The position numbers and the translations under genes are program-made. Below, piece after piece: positions 52,798 to 60,544 of a stretch of DNA of 64,000 nucleotides. Below the pieces are notes generated by a model, which saw nothing but the letters and a program-made list of their open reading frames with translations, made no database searches and was not told the origin of the DNA. How positions within the stretch are numbered: the stretch's first letter is position 1; every line of letters begins with the position of its first letter. This DNA comes from Nocardia nova NBRC 15556 (lineage in GTDB: Bacteria > Actinomycetota > Actinomycetes > Mycobacteriales > Mycobacteriaceae), in NCBI RefSeq assembly GCF_001613005.1, contig NZ_BDBN01000005.1, positions 1 through 64,000 on the forward strand, in the 5' to 3' direction.

Positions 52798-53732
52798 AGC
52801 CGCGCCCCCTGCAGATCCGCCAGCACGATGCGCAGCAGTTGTTCGGCGCGCATTCGCTGCCATTCCAGGATCGAATGCGGGCTGAACCGGGCCTCCTCGA
52901 ACAGCGTCACGAGTTCGCGGGCCGAGGCGTCGTGCAGGACACCCCGATCGAAGGCCCGGGCCAGCACCTCCGAGGGGGTATCGGAGATCAGTGGCGCCAC
53001 CTCGCGAGCCTGCGCCAGACCGCTTTCCATCGCGACGTAGCAGGCGATGATCGCGGCGCGCGCGTCCTTGCCCGAGGCCATCATCGCGGCCAGGCCCATC
53101 TCGGCGACCTGCGCCAGCGAGACCGGCGCATCGGCGGCCACGGGTGGGGGCAGCAGCGCCGGCGCGCCCCGGCGGTCCCGAGCGCCGAAGGCCACCACGC
53201 CGAGACCGAGGATCGCGACCGCCACCAGCACCGCGGCGCATGCGCCGACGAACAGCAGAGCGTGACCGCTCAGCTCCGGGCTGCTGGAGAACGGCTGGGT
53301 GGTCGGCGGCGCGGTGGTTTCGGGCTGCCGTGCGGTGGCGGGCGGATTCGATCGCGGCGCGGCGGCTTCCTCGCGCCCGCCGGCGAGCAGATACACCGCC
53401 CAGACGATCGCGGTCAGCACGGCCGCGACCGCGGTGCCGATGAGGACCACGATCCCGAACCGGCCCAACCGGAACGGCTGCCGCTTACGGTCACGGTCGA
53501 CCTCGGCCATCGCCAGCGGCAGGTGGTGCTGGCTGGTCAGTACCCCGGCCAGCAGGATCACCACCGACACCAGCGACAGCACCGGCATGAGTGCCACCGT
53601 CACCGCCGAGGGCGGAGACGGTGCATGCGGACCGCCGGTACCCGGCAGGTATCCGCGCAGCGCGAAGACGACGCACGCCATCAGTGCGATCAGCCCGATC
53701 GCGCGTGGTATCGCCGTTCTCACCCCGGCCAC
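52794..53732 (-). CDS. DUF4129-domain membrane protein
   Basis: 312 residues from GTG 53732 (VAGVRTAIPRAIGL), with GGAG six bases upstream. Four spans (IGLIALMACVVFALRGYL, VALMPVLSLVSVVILLAGVL, IVVLIGTAVAAVLTAIVWAV, LLFVGACAAVLVAVAILGLG) with a Pro/Thr-rich linker between the last two, then a C-terminal DUF4129 with YVAMESGLAQAREVAPLIS and SARELVTLFEEARFSPHSI. First gene of the MoxR operon; likely a membrane receptor or protease-like partner of that system. Confidence 0.83.
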   Translation of the reverse strand: MAGVRTAIPRAIGLIALMACVVFALRGYLPGTGGPHAPSPPSAVTVALMPVLSLVSVVILLAGVLTSQHHLPLAMAEVDRDRKRQPFRLGRFGIVVLIGTAVAAVLTAIVWAVYLLAGGREEAAAPRSNPPATARQPETTAPPTTQPFSSSPELSGHALLFVGACAAVLVAVAILGLGVVAFGARDRRGAPALLPPPVAADAPVSLAQVAEMGLAAMMASGKDARAAIIACYVAMESGLAQAREVAPLISDTPSEVLARAFDRGVLHDASARELVTLFEEARFSPHSILEWQRMRAEQLLRIVLADLQGARL

Positions 53733-53845
53733 GGGCCTCTCCCAGAAAACATCCGAACTGCACAAACAGGCACATCGTTACATGCCGAACGGTCCGTGAG
53801 GAGGGAAATCGTGACACCGGACGGTGACCGATCCGGTCTATGCCC

Positions 53846-54952
53846 CTAGCCGCCAGTTGACAGCCGAAGAAACTGTGACCGCGCACAGCATTCGGGCTCG
53901 TCGACGGCACGTCCGTCCAAACGAACGCACTTCACTTCGGTGGACGCCGACGGGTGCTCGGTCACCGCGCTCCGCGACTCGGCCGACTCGACGACGCTCG
54001 CCGGGCGAGCGCCGGGCAACCGGCCCAGCCGGCTCGCGGTGCGGTCCAGATCCGGGGCGGCGGCGACGTCGCGGATCAACTCCGGCAGCGGAACCTCGGC
54101 GTAGAGGGTGAGTGCCAGATCGGCGTCGTAGAGCACGTCGACGAGGTTGACGAACCGTGTCACCGCGTCGACCGGGACGCGCCGCAGCGGCGGCACCGCG
54201 CACAGGACCCAGCGCCGGTAGGTGTGGGTGAGGGTCAGGAAGTCGATGGCCGACAAGGGCGTCGCGCAGATCTCGTCGAAGTCGACCACCAGCAGGTCCG
54301 CGTCCACGGTTCGTGCTCGGAGCAGCAGGTGCGCGATCGGCACCTCGGCCGGCCGGTCGGCGCCGGACCGGCGCCCGTACACATAGCGCCCGCTCGCGAA
54401 TCCGGTCCGGGGATGGTCCCCGCGGGCACGGTAGTCCTGCGGGCCGTCGACCGCGAGCACGGCCAGATGCGCACGCAGCAGGGCGATGGCAGGTTCGAAT
54501 TTCGCGTGCGTCAGCGGATTGGGCAGCAGCTCCTCGGGCGGATAGTTCGAGGTCGCCACCAGCACGATGCGGCGCGCGAACAGGGCCTCGAGCAGGCGGG
54601 TGATCAGCATGGCGTCGCCGACGTCGTGCACGTGGAATTCGTCGAAACAGATCAGTTCGGTGTCGCCGAGTACTGCGTCCAGCGCGGCCGGCAGCGCGCC
54701 GGATTCGGCGATCGCCGTATGAAGCCGGGCGAAGAACTGGTGAAAGTGGAAGCGGCACTTACGTGTCGAATCCACCCGATCGAAGAACTCGTCCATGAGC
54801 ATCGTCTTGCCGCGCCCGGGTCGACCGTGCAGATAGACCCCGCGCGGGACCGGCCGCGGGAACGACCACCGGCGCCGGCTCCATCGCCGGGCCACCGTGG
54901 CCAGTGCCGCCGCGGCTGCGCGCTGAGCGTCATCGAGAACCAGTCCGTCCAC
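53846..54952 (-). CDS. zapE: ZapE/AFG1-like P-loop ATPase
   Basis: 368 residues from GTG 54952 (VDGLVLDDAQRAAA), AGGAGG nine bases upstream. Walker A RGVYLHGRPGRGKTMLMDEF, Walker B ELICFDEFHVHDVGDAML, sensor LVATSNYPPEELLPN; RRWVLCAVPPLRRVPVDAVTRFVNLVDVLYD near the end is typical of ZapE/AFG1. The glycine-rich loop GRPGRGKT is complete. Roles elsewhere: cell-division or protein quality control. The C-terminal ~50 residues (SAESRSAVTEHPSASTEV) are extra. Divergent from the TetR gene, sharing two operators. Confidence 0.87.
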   Translation of the reverse strand: MDGLVLDDAQRAAAAALATVARRWSRRRWSFPRPVPRGVYLHGRPGRGKTMLMDEFFDRVDSTRKCRFHFHQFFARLHTAIAESGALPAALDAVLGDTELICFDEFHVHDVGDAMLITRLLEALFARRIVLVATSNYPPEELLPNPLTHAKFEPAIALLRAHLAVLAVDGPQDYRARGDHPRTGFASGRYVYGRRSGADRPAEVPIAHLLLRARTVDADLLVVDFDEICATPLSAIDFLTLTHTYRRWVLCAVPPLRRVPVDAVTRFVNLVDVLYDADLALTLYAEVPLPELIRDVAAAPDLDRTASRLGRLPGARPASVVESAESRSAVTEHPSASTEVKCVRLDGRAVDEPECCARSQFLRLSTGG

Positions 54953-54971
54953 GGTCTCCACCCTCCTGAGA

Positions 54972-54989
54972 GCTCTACATCCGTAGAGC
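54972..54989. promoter_or_regulatory. TetR operator, site 1 (zapE side)
   Basis: GCTCTAC-ATCC-GTAGAGC, 7+4+7 inverted repeat, 20 bases from the zapE start. Same core CTCTAC/GTAGAG as site 2. Confidence 0.75.
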
Positions 54990-54990
54990 G

Positions 54991-55008
54991 CCTCTACACT
55001 TGTAGAGG
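54991..55008. promoter_or_regulatory. TetR operator, site 2 (TetR side)
   Basis: CCTCTACA-CT-TGTAGAGG, a perfect 18-base palindrome 31 bases before the TetR start. Centres of sites 1 and 2 are 19 bases apart, so two dimers could bind nearly side by side. Confidence 0.8.
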
Positions 55009-55039
55009 ATGATCCCGTGGGAAACGAGAGAAGGTGACG

Positions 55040-55642
55040 ATGTCCACACGTCCAGCGGGTGAGGTAGGTGCGACGGACCGGCGCGGACTCATCGTCGGCA
55101 CGGCGATCGACCTGATCGCCCGCCAGGGGCTGCGGGCGCTGACTCATCGGGCGCTCGATACCGAGGCCGGCTTGCCGGCCGGGTCTACCTCGTACTACTT
55201 CCGCACCAAGCGCGCACTGATCGAGGCGATCGTCGACGCGATCACCGAGCGCTCGCGCACCGATTTCCGCGCCGCCGACCTACCGGCCTCCGGCCCGGAC
55301 GACATCGCCGCCGCGGTCGCCGCGTGGCTGGACAACCTCCTGGCGCAACGCCGTAACCATCTGATCGCCCGCCACATGCTGATCACCGACCTGCTCGGCG
55401 ACCCCGACCTGCATCCCCGCCTGGTCGCGAGCCTGTTCTCCCATCGGCACGCCCGTGAGCTGTTCCGCGCGCTGGGCGCCACCGACCCCGACACGGCCGC
55501 GTCCGATTACATCGCCGTCATCGAAGGCTTGGTTTTCGACCGATTCGCCGGTGCGCGAACAGGTTTGGCGGCCGGGACAGCGCGAAGTGTCGAACAGCTG
55601 GCCCGCCCGCTGCGGGCCCACTTGCGCGTGGGGTCCGAATAA
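55040..55642 (+). CDS. TetR-family regulator divergent from zapE
   Basis: 200 residues from ATG 55040 (MSTRPAGEVGATDRRG), AGAAGG five bases upstream. HTH at residues 12-60: LIVGTAIDLIARQGLRALTHRAL and AGLPAGSTSYYFRTKRALIEAI. The RQGLRALTHRALD-type helix is common in regulators of transport and lipid genes. Likely represses itself and zapE through the double operator. Convergent with ltp2. Confidence 0.88.
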   Translation: MSTRPAGEVGATDRRGLIVGTAIDLIARQGLRALTHRALDTEAGLPAGSTSYYFRTKRALIEAIVDAITERSRTDFRAADLPASGPDDIAAAVAAWLDNLLAQRRNHLIARHMLITDLLGDPDLHPRLVASLFSHRHARELFRALGATDPDTAASDYIAVIEGLVFDRFAGARTGLAAGTARSVEQLARPLRAHLRVGSE

Positions 55643-55695
55643 CCGCGATGAGCCATCGGTCGATCCGCATCGGGGTTGCCCCACGGGCGCCCGGA

Positions 55696-56871
55696 TCAGG
55701 CCGCGGTCAGTACCAGTCCGGAGGTCGGCACACCGGTGCCGGCGGTGACGACGACGTTCTCCAGGCCCTCGACCTGGTTCACCGAGCTGCCGCGGATCTG
55801 GCGCACTCCCTCGGCGATGCCGTTCATCCCGTGGATGTAGGCCTCGCCCAACTGGCCGCCGTGGGTGTTGAGCGGCAGCCGGCCGCCGATTTCGATCGCC
55901 CCGTCGGCCACGAAATCCTTGGCCTCGCCGCGACCGCAGAAGCCCAGCTCCTCGAGCTGCATCAGCACGAACGGAGTGAAGTGGTCGTAGAGAATGGCCG
56001 CCTGCATATCCTCCGGCCGCAGTTCGCTCTGCGCCCACAGCTGGTCGCCCACCAGGCCCATTTCCGGCAGGCCGGTCAGGGCGTCGCGGTAGTAGCTGGT
56101 CATCACGTACTGGTCCGCACCCGACCCCTGGGCCGCACCGGCGATCAGCGCGGGCTTGTTCGGCAGGTCCCGGGCGCGCTCGGCACTGGTGACCACGATG
56201 GCCACCCCACCGTCGGTCTCCTGGCAGCAATCCAGCAGATGCAACGGTTCGGCGATCCAGCGCGAGGCCTGGTGGTCGTCGAGCGTGATCGGCTTGCCGT
56301 AGAAATGCGCCGCCGGATTCACCGCCGCGTGCTTGCGGTCGGCGACCGCCACCCGGCCGAAATCCGCACTGCTCGCGCCGTATACGTGCATATAGCGCCG
56401 GGCCACCATGGCGACCTGCGCGGCCGGCGTGCCCAGGCCGTGGGTGTAGGAGAATGCGTTGTCCACACCCGACGAGCTGGGATTGCCGGTCGCCAGATGA
56501 GTGGCGAACTGCCCGAAGCGATTTCCGGACCGCTCGTTGAACGCGCGGTAGGCCACCACGACATCCGCGACTCCGGTGGCGACCGCCATGGCGGCCTGCT
56601 GCACGGTCGCCGCCGCCGCGCCGCCGCCGAACGGGATGTTGCTGAAGAACTTCAGGCTAGGGATACCGGTGGCCCGCGCGACCGCGGCCTGGGTGTTGGT
56701 ATCCATGGTGAAGGTCGTCAGGCCGTCCACATCGGCGGGCGTCAGGCCGGCGTCGGCGAGCGCGGCGGTGACGGCCTCGGCCGCCAGGCGCAGCTCGCTG
56801 CGGCCGGAGTCCTTGGAGAAATCGGTGGCGCCGATGCCGACGATGGCGGCGCGGCGGCTCAGACCCGTCAC
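55696..56871 (-). CDS. ltp2: Ltp2, steroid aldol-lyase (thiolase fold)
   Basis: 391 residues from GTG 56871 (VTGLSRRAAIVGIGATDFSK), AGGAGG seven bases upstream. Thiolase/SCP-x fold without the ordinary Cys-His-Cys set: IPSLKFFSNIPFGGGAAAATVQQA, LLDCCQETDGGVAIVVT, and the HGGQLGEAYIHGMNGIAEG segment. Ltp2 (Rv3540c) cleaves the C17 propionyl side chain retro-aldolically, in complex with the DUF35 domain of ChsH2. GTGA overlap with chsH1. Last gene of the side-chain operon. Confidence 0.93.
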   Translation of the reverse strand: MTGLSRRAAIVGIGATDFSKDSGRSELRLAAEAVTAALADAGLTPADVDGLTTFTMDTNTQAAVARATGIPSLKFFSNIPFGGGAAAATVQQAAMAVATGVADVVVAYRAFNERSGNRFGQFATHLATGNPSSSGVDNAFSYTHGLGTPAAQVAMVARRYMHVYGASSADFGRVAVADRKHAAVNPAAHFYGKPITLDDHQASRWIAEPLHLLDCCQETDGGVAIVVTSAERARDLPNKPALIAGAAQGSGADQYVMTSYYRDALTGLPEMGLVGDQLWAQSELRPEDMQAAILYDHFTPFVLMQLEELGFCGRGEAKDFVADGAIEIGGRLPLNTHGGQLGEAYIHGMNGIAEGVRQIRGSSVNQVEGLENVVVTAGTGVPTSGLVLTAA

Positions 56872-57287
56872 TGGCGTGCCTCCTGCAGGGAGATAACGGC
56901 TTTCGCCGTGATGTGGTCGCCGAGGCTGTCCTTGCCGACCACGTCGATGGTGATGTCCGCGCCGTCCACGGCCGCCACGGTTCCATTGAGCGTCAGGGTG
57001 TCGCCCGCGTACAGTGGCACCCCCAGGCGCAGGGCGATGGATTTCACCACCGCCCCCGGCCCCGCCCAATCCGTGACGAAACGCTGCACCAGACCGGTGT
57101 CGGTGAGGATGTTGACGAAAATGTCCTTGGACCCGCGCTCCACGGCCTTGTCGCGGTCGTGGTGCACGTCCTGGAAGTCGCGGGTGGCCAGGGCGGTGGA
57201 GACCACGAACGTCGGGTCGGCGTGAATCACCAACTCGGGCAGAGTGGTTCCGACCTGCACGGCGGTCGGCTGAATCGTGGATGTCAT
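56868..57287 (-). CDS. chsH1: ChsH1, MaoC subunit of the steroid enoyl-CoA hydratase
   Basis: 139 residues, single hot-dog fold with the hydratase residues in TRDFQDVHHDRDKAVERGSKDIFVN. ChsH1 (Rv3541c) combines with the MaoC half of ChsH2 to hydrate the C22 enoyl-CoA. ATG 57287 overlaps the chsH2 stop. Confidence 0.92.
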   Translation of the reverse strand: MTSTIQPTAVQVGTTLPELVIHADPTFVVSTALATRDFQDVHHDRDKAVERGSKDIFVNILTDTGLVQRFVTDWAGPGAVVKSIALRLGVPLYAGDTLTLNGTVAAVDGADITIDVVGKDSLGDHITAKAVISLQEARQ

Positions 57288-58246
57288 CGCACGGCCTTCC
57301 AGTAGGGCACGGTGTTGTCGTCGTCGAGCTGCTGGAAGCCCACTTCGACGGGCAGGCCCACCTCGACCTCGGCGGGGTCGATGCCGCGCAGCTCACCGAG
57401 CATGCGCACGCCCTCCTCGAGTTCGACCAGAGCGACGACGTACGGCACCTGACGGCCGGGCACCTTCGGCGCGTGGTGCACCACGAAACTGAAGACGGTG
57501 CCGCGACCGGAGGCCACCACGTAGTCGGACTGTTCGGTGTGGTCCTTCCACAGCGCCGGAACCGGCGGATGCTGCAACGATCCGTCCGGGCGCTGCTGGA
57601 TCCGCAGCTCACCGAGTTTTGTTCCGGCCCAGAAGAATTCGGTGTCCTTGGACACGGTGGGCCGGACCCGCTTCGCCAGATCCTCCGCCGACACCTCGCC
57701 GGGTTCGGTAGCGGCCGGCTTCGCCGTGCCGGGTGCGAACTTCAACATCCGGAACAACATCTCGGTGACGGGTTCGTCGTCGACGTACCAGGTCAGCAGA
57801 TAGGTCGCGAACCAGCCCTCGCCGAGGCCGGTTCGCTTGGGCCCCACCAGTTCTCGCAGTCTGGTCCGCGCCACCGGACGCTCGCCGGGGCGCAGGTAGC
57901 GGTGGTAGGTCTGCTCACAGTTGGTCGCCACCACCGAGGTGTAACCGGCGGCGTCGAGCAGATCGTTGACCGCGTTCATCGGGTCGTCGGCGGGCCGTGA
58001 GCCGTGCAGACCGGGCATGGTCCACACCTGGGCCATGGCCGGCGGTGCGACGATGCCGGGATGTCCGGCGGCGCGGGCGGCCTCGTCGTCGACGTAGATC
58101 GGGTTGGCGTCGCCCAGCGCCTCGACCCAGTTGTTGATCATCGGCTGGTTCACCGGGTCGCGGCCGAGCCGCGGAGCGGACTCGCCCAGCTGCTGGATCT
58201 TCTCGCCGGCGGCGCGGATCTCTTCCGCCGTCATGGTTTCCGACAC
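57284..58246 (-). CDS. chsH2: ChsH2, MaoC-DUF35 fusion subunit
   Basis: 320 residues. Residues 10-170 form a MaoC-like domain (WVEALGDANPIYVDDEAAR, GIVAPPAMAQVW); residues 190-320 form DUF35 (FFWAGTKLGELRIQQRPDGSL, with no Cys in the usual zinc ribbon positions, then YVVALVELEEGVRMLGEL). The MaoC half pairs with ChsH1, the DUF35 half with Ltp2. GTG 58246 after AGGAG. Confidence 0.92.
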   Translation of the reverse strand: MSETMTAEEIRAAGEKIQQLGESAPRLGRDPVNQPMINNWVEALGDANPIYVDDEAARAAGHPGIVAPPAMAQVWTMPGLHGSRPADDPMNAVNDLLDAAGYTSVVATNCEQTYHRYLRPGERPVARTRLRELVGPKRTGLGEGWFATYLLTWYVDDEPVTEMLFRMLKFAPGTAKPAATEPGEVSAEDLAKRVRPTVSKDTEFFWAGTKLGELRIQQRPDGSLQHPPVPALWKDHTEQSDYVVASGRGTVFSFVVHHAPKVPGRQVPYVVALVELEEGVRMLGELRGIDPAEVEVGLPVEVGFQQLDDDNTVPYWKAVR

Positions 58247-58256
58247 GCGAAAACTC

Positions 58257-59426
58257 CTATCTCGGTACGCGGGGCAGGCGCAGGCCCATCTGCGCGATCA
58301 GTTCGCGCATGACCTCGTTGACGCCGCCACCGAAGGTCACGACCAGGTTCTGCTTGGTGCGTTTGTCCAGCCAGGTCAGTAGTTCCGCGGTGACCGGATC
58401 GGCCGGATCGCCGAAGCGCCCCACGATCTCCTCCGCCAGCCGGCCCGCCTCCTGCAGCGCCTCCGTGGAGTACACCTTGGTCGCCGAGGCGTCGGCGATC
58501 ACATCCCGCTGGTCGGAATCGGGGCGCTCCATATTCGAGGCGACCTGCCAGTTCAGCAGTTCGTTGACCCGCACCATGGCGTGCAGGCGGCCCAGCGCGC
58601 GCCGCACCTCGGGCTCCTCCAGGACACCCTGGCGCCGCGACCAGTCACGTACCCGCTCGTAGAGCTGCTCGATCTTGCCGGACGGTCCCAGGCTCACCCG
58701 CTCGTGATTGAGCTGGGTGGTGATGAGCTTCCAGCCGCCGTTCTCCTCCCCGACCAGCATTTCCGCCGGCACGCGGACGTTGTCGAAGTAGGTGGCGTTG
58801 GTGTGATGCGCGCCGTCGGCGGTGATGATCGGCGTCCACGAGTAGCCGGGATCGGTGGTGTCCATGATCAGGATCGAGATGCCCTTGTGCCGGGACTCGA
58901 CCGAACCCGTGCGCACCGCGAGCCAGATGAAATCCGCCTCGTGCGCTCCGGTGGTGAACACCTTCTGCCCGTTGACGATCCAGTCGCCGTCGGCGTCGCG
59001 CACCGCCGAGGTCCGCAGCGCGGCCAGGTCGGTGCCGGCGTCCGGCTCGGAATATCCGATGGCGAAATGGATGTCGCCGGTGAGGATTCCGGGCAAGAAC
59101 TTGCGCTTCTGCTCGTCGGTACCGAACGACTGCAGCGCCGGGCCGACGGTCAGCAGCGTCACCAGCGGCACCGGCACATCGGCGCGGACCGCCTCGTTGT
59201 AGAAGATCTGCTGTTCCAGCGGGCCGAAGCCCTGGCCGCCGTACTCCTTCGGCCAGCCCACGCCCAGCCACCCGTCGCGGCCCATCCGCTTGACCACCGC
59301 GCGGTAGGCGTCGCCATGGCGGTTCACCGCCATCTCGGCCTCCTCCTCGGGAGTGACGAGATCGGCGAAGTAGGCGCGTAATTCGTCGCGCAGCTTGTGC
59401 TGTTCAGCGGTCAGATCGATGTACAT
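58257..59426 (-). CDS. fadE29: FadE29 (ChsE2), acyl-CoA dehydrogenase subunit
   Basis: 389 residues from ATG 59426 (MYIDLTAEQHKLRDELRAYF). GWPKEYGGQGFGPLEQQIFYNE, IGYSEPDAGTDLAALRTSA, VNGQKVFTTGAHEADFIWLA and C-terminal FGGGVNEVMRELIAQMGL. With FadE28 it forms the alpha2beta2 dehydrogenase of the C3 side-chain (3-OPC-CoA type) and is the subunit expected to carry the catalytic Glu. It overlaps fadE28 by 16 bases. Confidence 0.92.
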   Translation of the reverse strand: MYIDLTAEQHKLRDELRAYFADLVTPEEEAEMAVNRHGDAYRAVVKRMGRDGWLGVGWPKEYGGQGFGPLEQQIFYNEAVRADVPVPLVTLLTVGPALQSFGTDEQKRKFLPGILTGDIHFAIGYSEPDAGTDLAALRTSAVRDADGDWIVNGQKVFTTGAHEADFIWLAVRTGSVESRHKGISILIMDTTDPGYSWTPIITADGAHHTNATYFDNVRVPAEMLVGEENGGWKLITTQLNHERVSLGPSGKIEQLYERVRDWSRRQGVLEEPEVRRALGRLHAMVRVNELLNWQVASNMERPDSDQRDVIADASATKVYSTEALQEAGRLAEEIVGRFGDPADPVTAELLTWLDKRTKQNLVVTFGGGVNEVMRELIAQMGLRLPRVPR

Positions 59427-60490
59427 CTGGCTCCCAACCGGTCCAGCCGGAACGACGCACCGCCGAGCCAGCGGGCGATGTCCTTGGCTTGTGAGTAGTA
59501 GCGGTGCAGCGGGTGAGTCACATCGACGCCGATGCCGCCGTGCAGGTGATGGCACCGCTGCATGGCCGCCGGCAGCTCGGAGGCCACGCAGAACGCCAGC
59601 ACATCGAGGTCGTCATCGACACGTTCCAGGTGCTTGTCACCACTGTAGTTCTCGCCGCCGAAGGTTTGCGCCAGCGACCAGTTCGCGGATGTCGCGGCCA
59701 CCTGCAAGGCGCGCGAGACCACGTAGACGTCGGCGATTTCCTGTGCGACAGCCTGGAATTCGGCCAGCGGGCGGCCGAACTGCTGCCGGGTCCGCAGGTG
59801 TTCGGAGGTCAGCGCCAGCACGCCTTTGAGCAAACCGTCGGCGACCGCCCCGAGGGTGGCCAGGGCGATGCGGTGCAGGTCCTCCAGTGGGATATCAAGC
59901 AGTTGCGCCGCCGGAATCACCGTGTCGTCGAAGGCCACCGAGAATTCCGGCGCGCCCGTGGAACTCGGGCTCTCGGTACGGGTGATGCCGTTCGCGTCAC
60001 CGTCGACGACCGCGATACCGCGATCGGTCGGCACCAGAATCCACTGTGCCTGTTCCGCGTACGGCACCGCGATCTTGCGGCCGGTGATCCGCACCGAATC
60101 GCCGTCGGCCACCGCCTTCGTCTGCGGTTCGGCGACGAACGGGGCGCCCGGTTCGTGCAGTGCCGCGGTCAGGATCGCGCCCTTGGCGACGGCGGGAAAG
60201 ACCTTGGCCGCCAAGTCGTCTCCGACATGGCCGACCAGCGGCAGTACGCCGAACCCGAGGGTCGACAGCGCCGGCACCGCCACCGCGTCGGTCGCGAGTT
60301 CGGTCAGCAGGGTCGAGACCTCGAGCAGTCCCATCCCGTCGCCGCCGTGCTGTTCCGGCAGCGGCAGCGCCAGCAGCCCGCTGTCGACCAGCGCGGGCCA
60401 CAACGCGAGATCACGCGCGCTGTCGTGTTCGAGCAGGCTCACGACGACTTCGGCGACCGCGTCCTGACTCTCGTCTCTGGTGAAGTCCAA
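59411..60490 (-). CDS. fadE28: FadE28 (ChsE1), acyl-CoA dehydrogenase subunit
   Basis: 359 residues from TTG 60490 (LDFTRDESQDAVAEVV), GGGAG eight bases upstream; the start matches MDF... starts of other FadE28 proteins. LPEQHGGDGMGLLEVSTLLTEL, RTRQQFGRPLAEFQAVAQEIAD, CHHLHGGIGVDVTHPLHRYYSQAKD. Partner of FadE29. It begins 54 bases after the fadE34 stop on the same strand. Confidence 0.9.
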   Translation of the reverse strand: MDFTRDESQDAVAEVVVSLLEHDSARDLALWPALVDSGLLALPLPEQHGGDGMGLLEVSTLLTELATDAVAVPALSTLGFGVLPLVGHVGDDLAAKVFPAVAKGAILTAALHEPGAPFVAEPQTKAVADGDSVRITGRKIAVPYAEQAQWILVPTDRGIAVVDGDANGITRTESPSSTGAPEFSVAFDDTVIPAAQLLDIPLEDLHRIALATLGAVADGLLKGVLALTSEHLRTRQQFGRPLAEFQAVAQEIADVYVVSRALQVAATSANWSLAQTFGGENYSGDKHLERVDDDLDVLAFCVASELPAAMQRCHHLHGGIGVDVTHPLHRYYSQAKDIARWLGGASFRLDRLGARCTSI

Positions 60491-60544
60491 TTCTTTTGCT
60501 CCCTGTCGGATGTGGGCTGCTCTGGTGGCCACTGCCCTGCGGTA

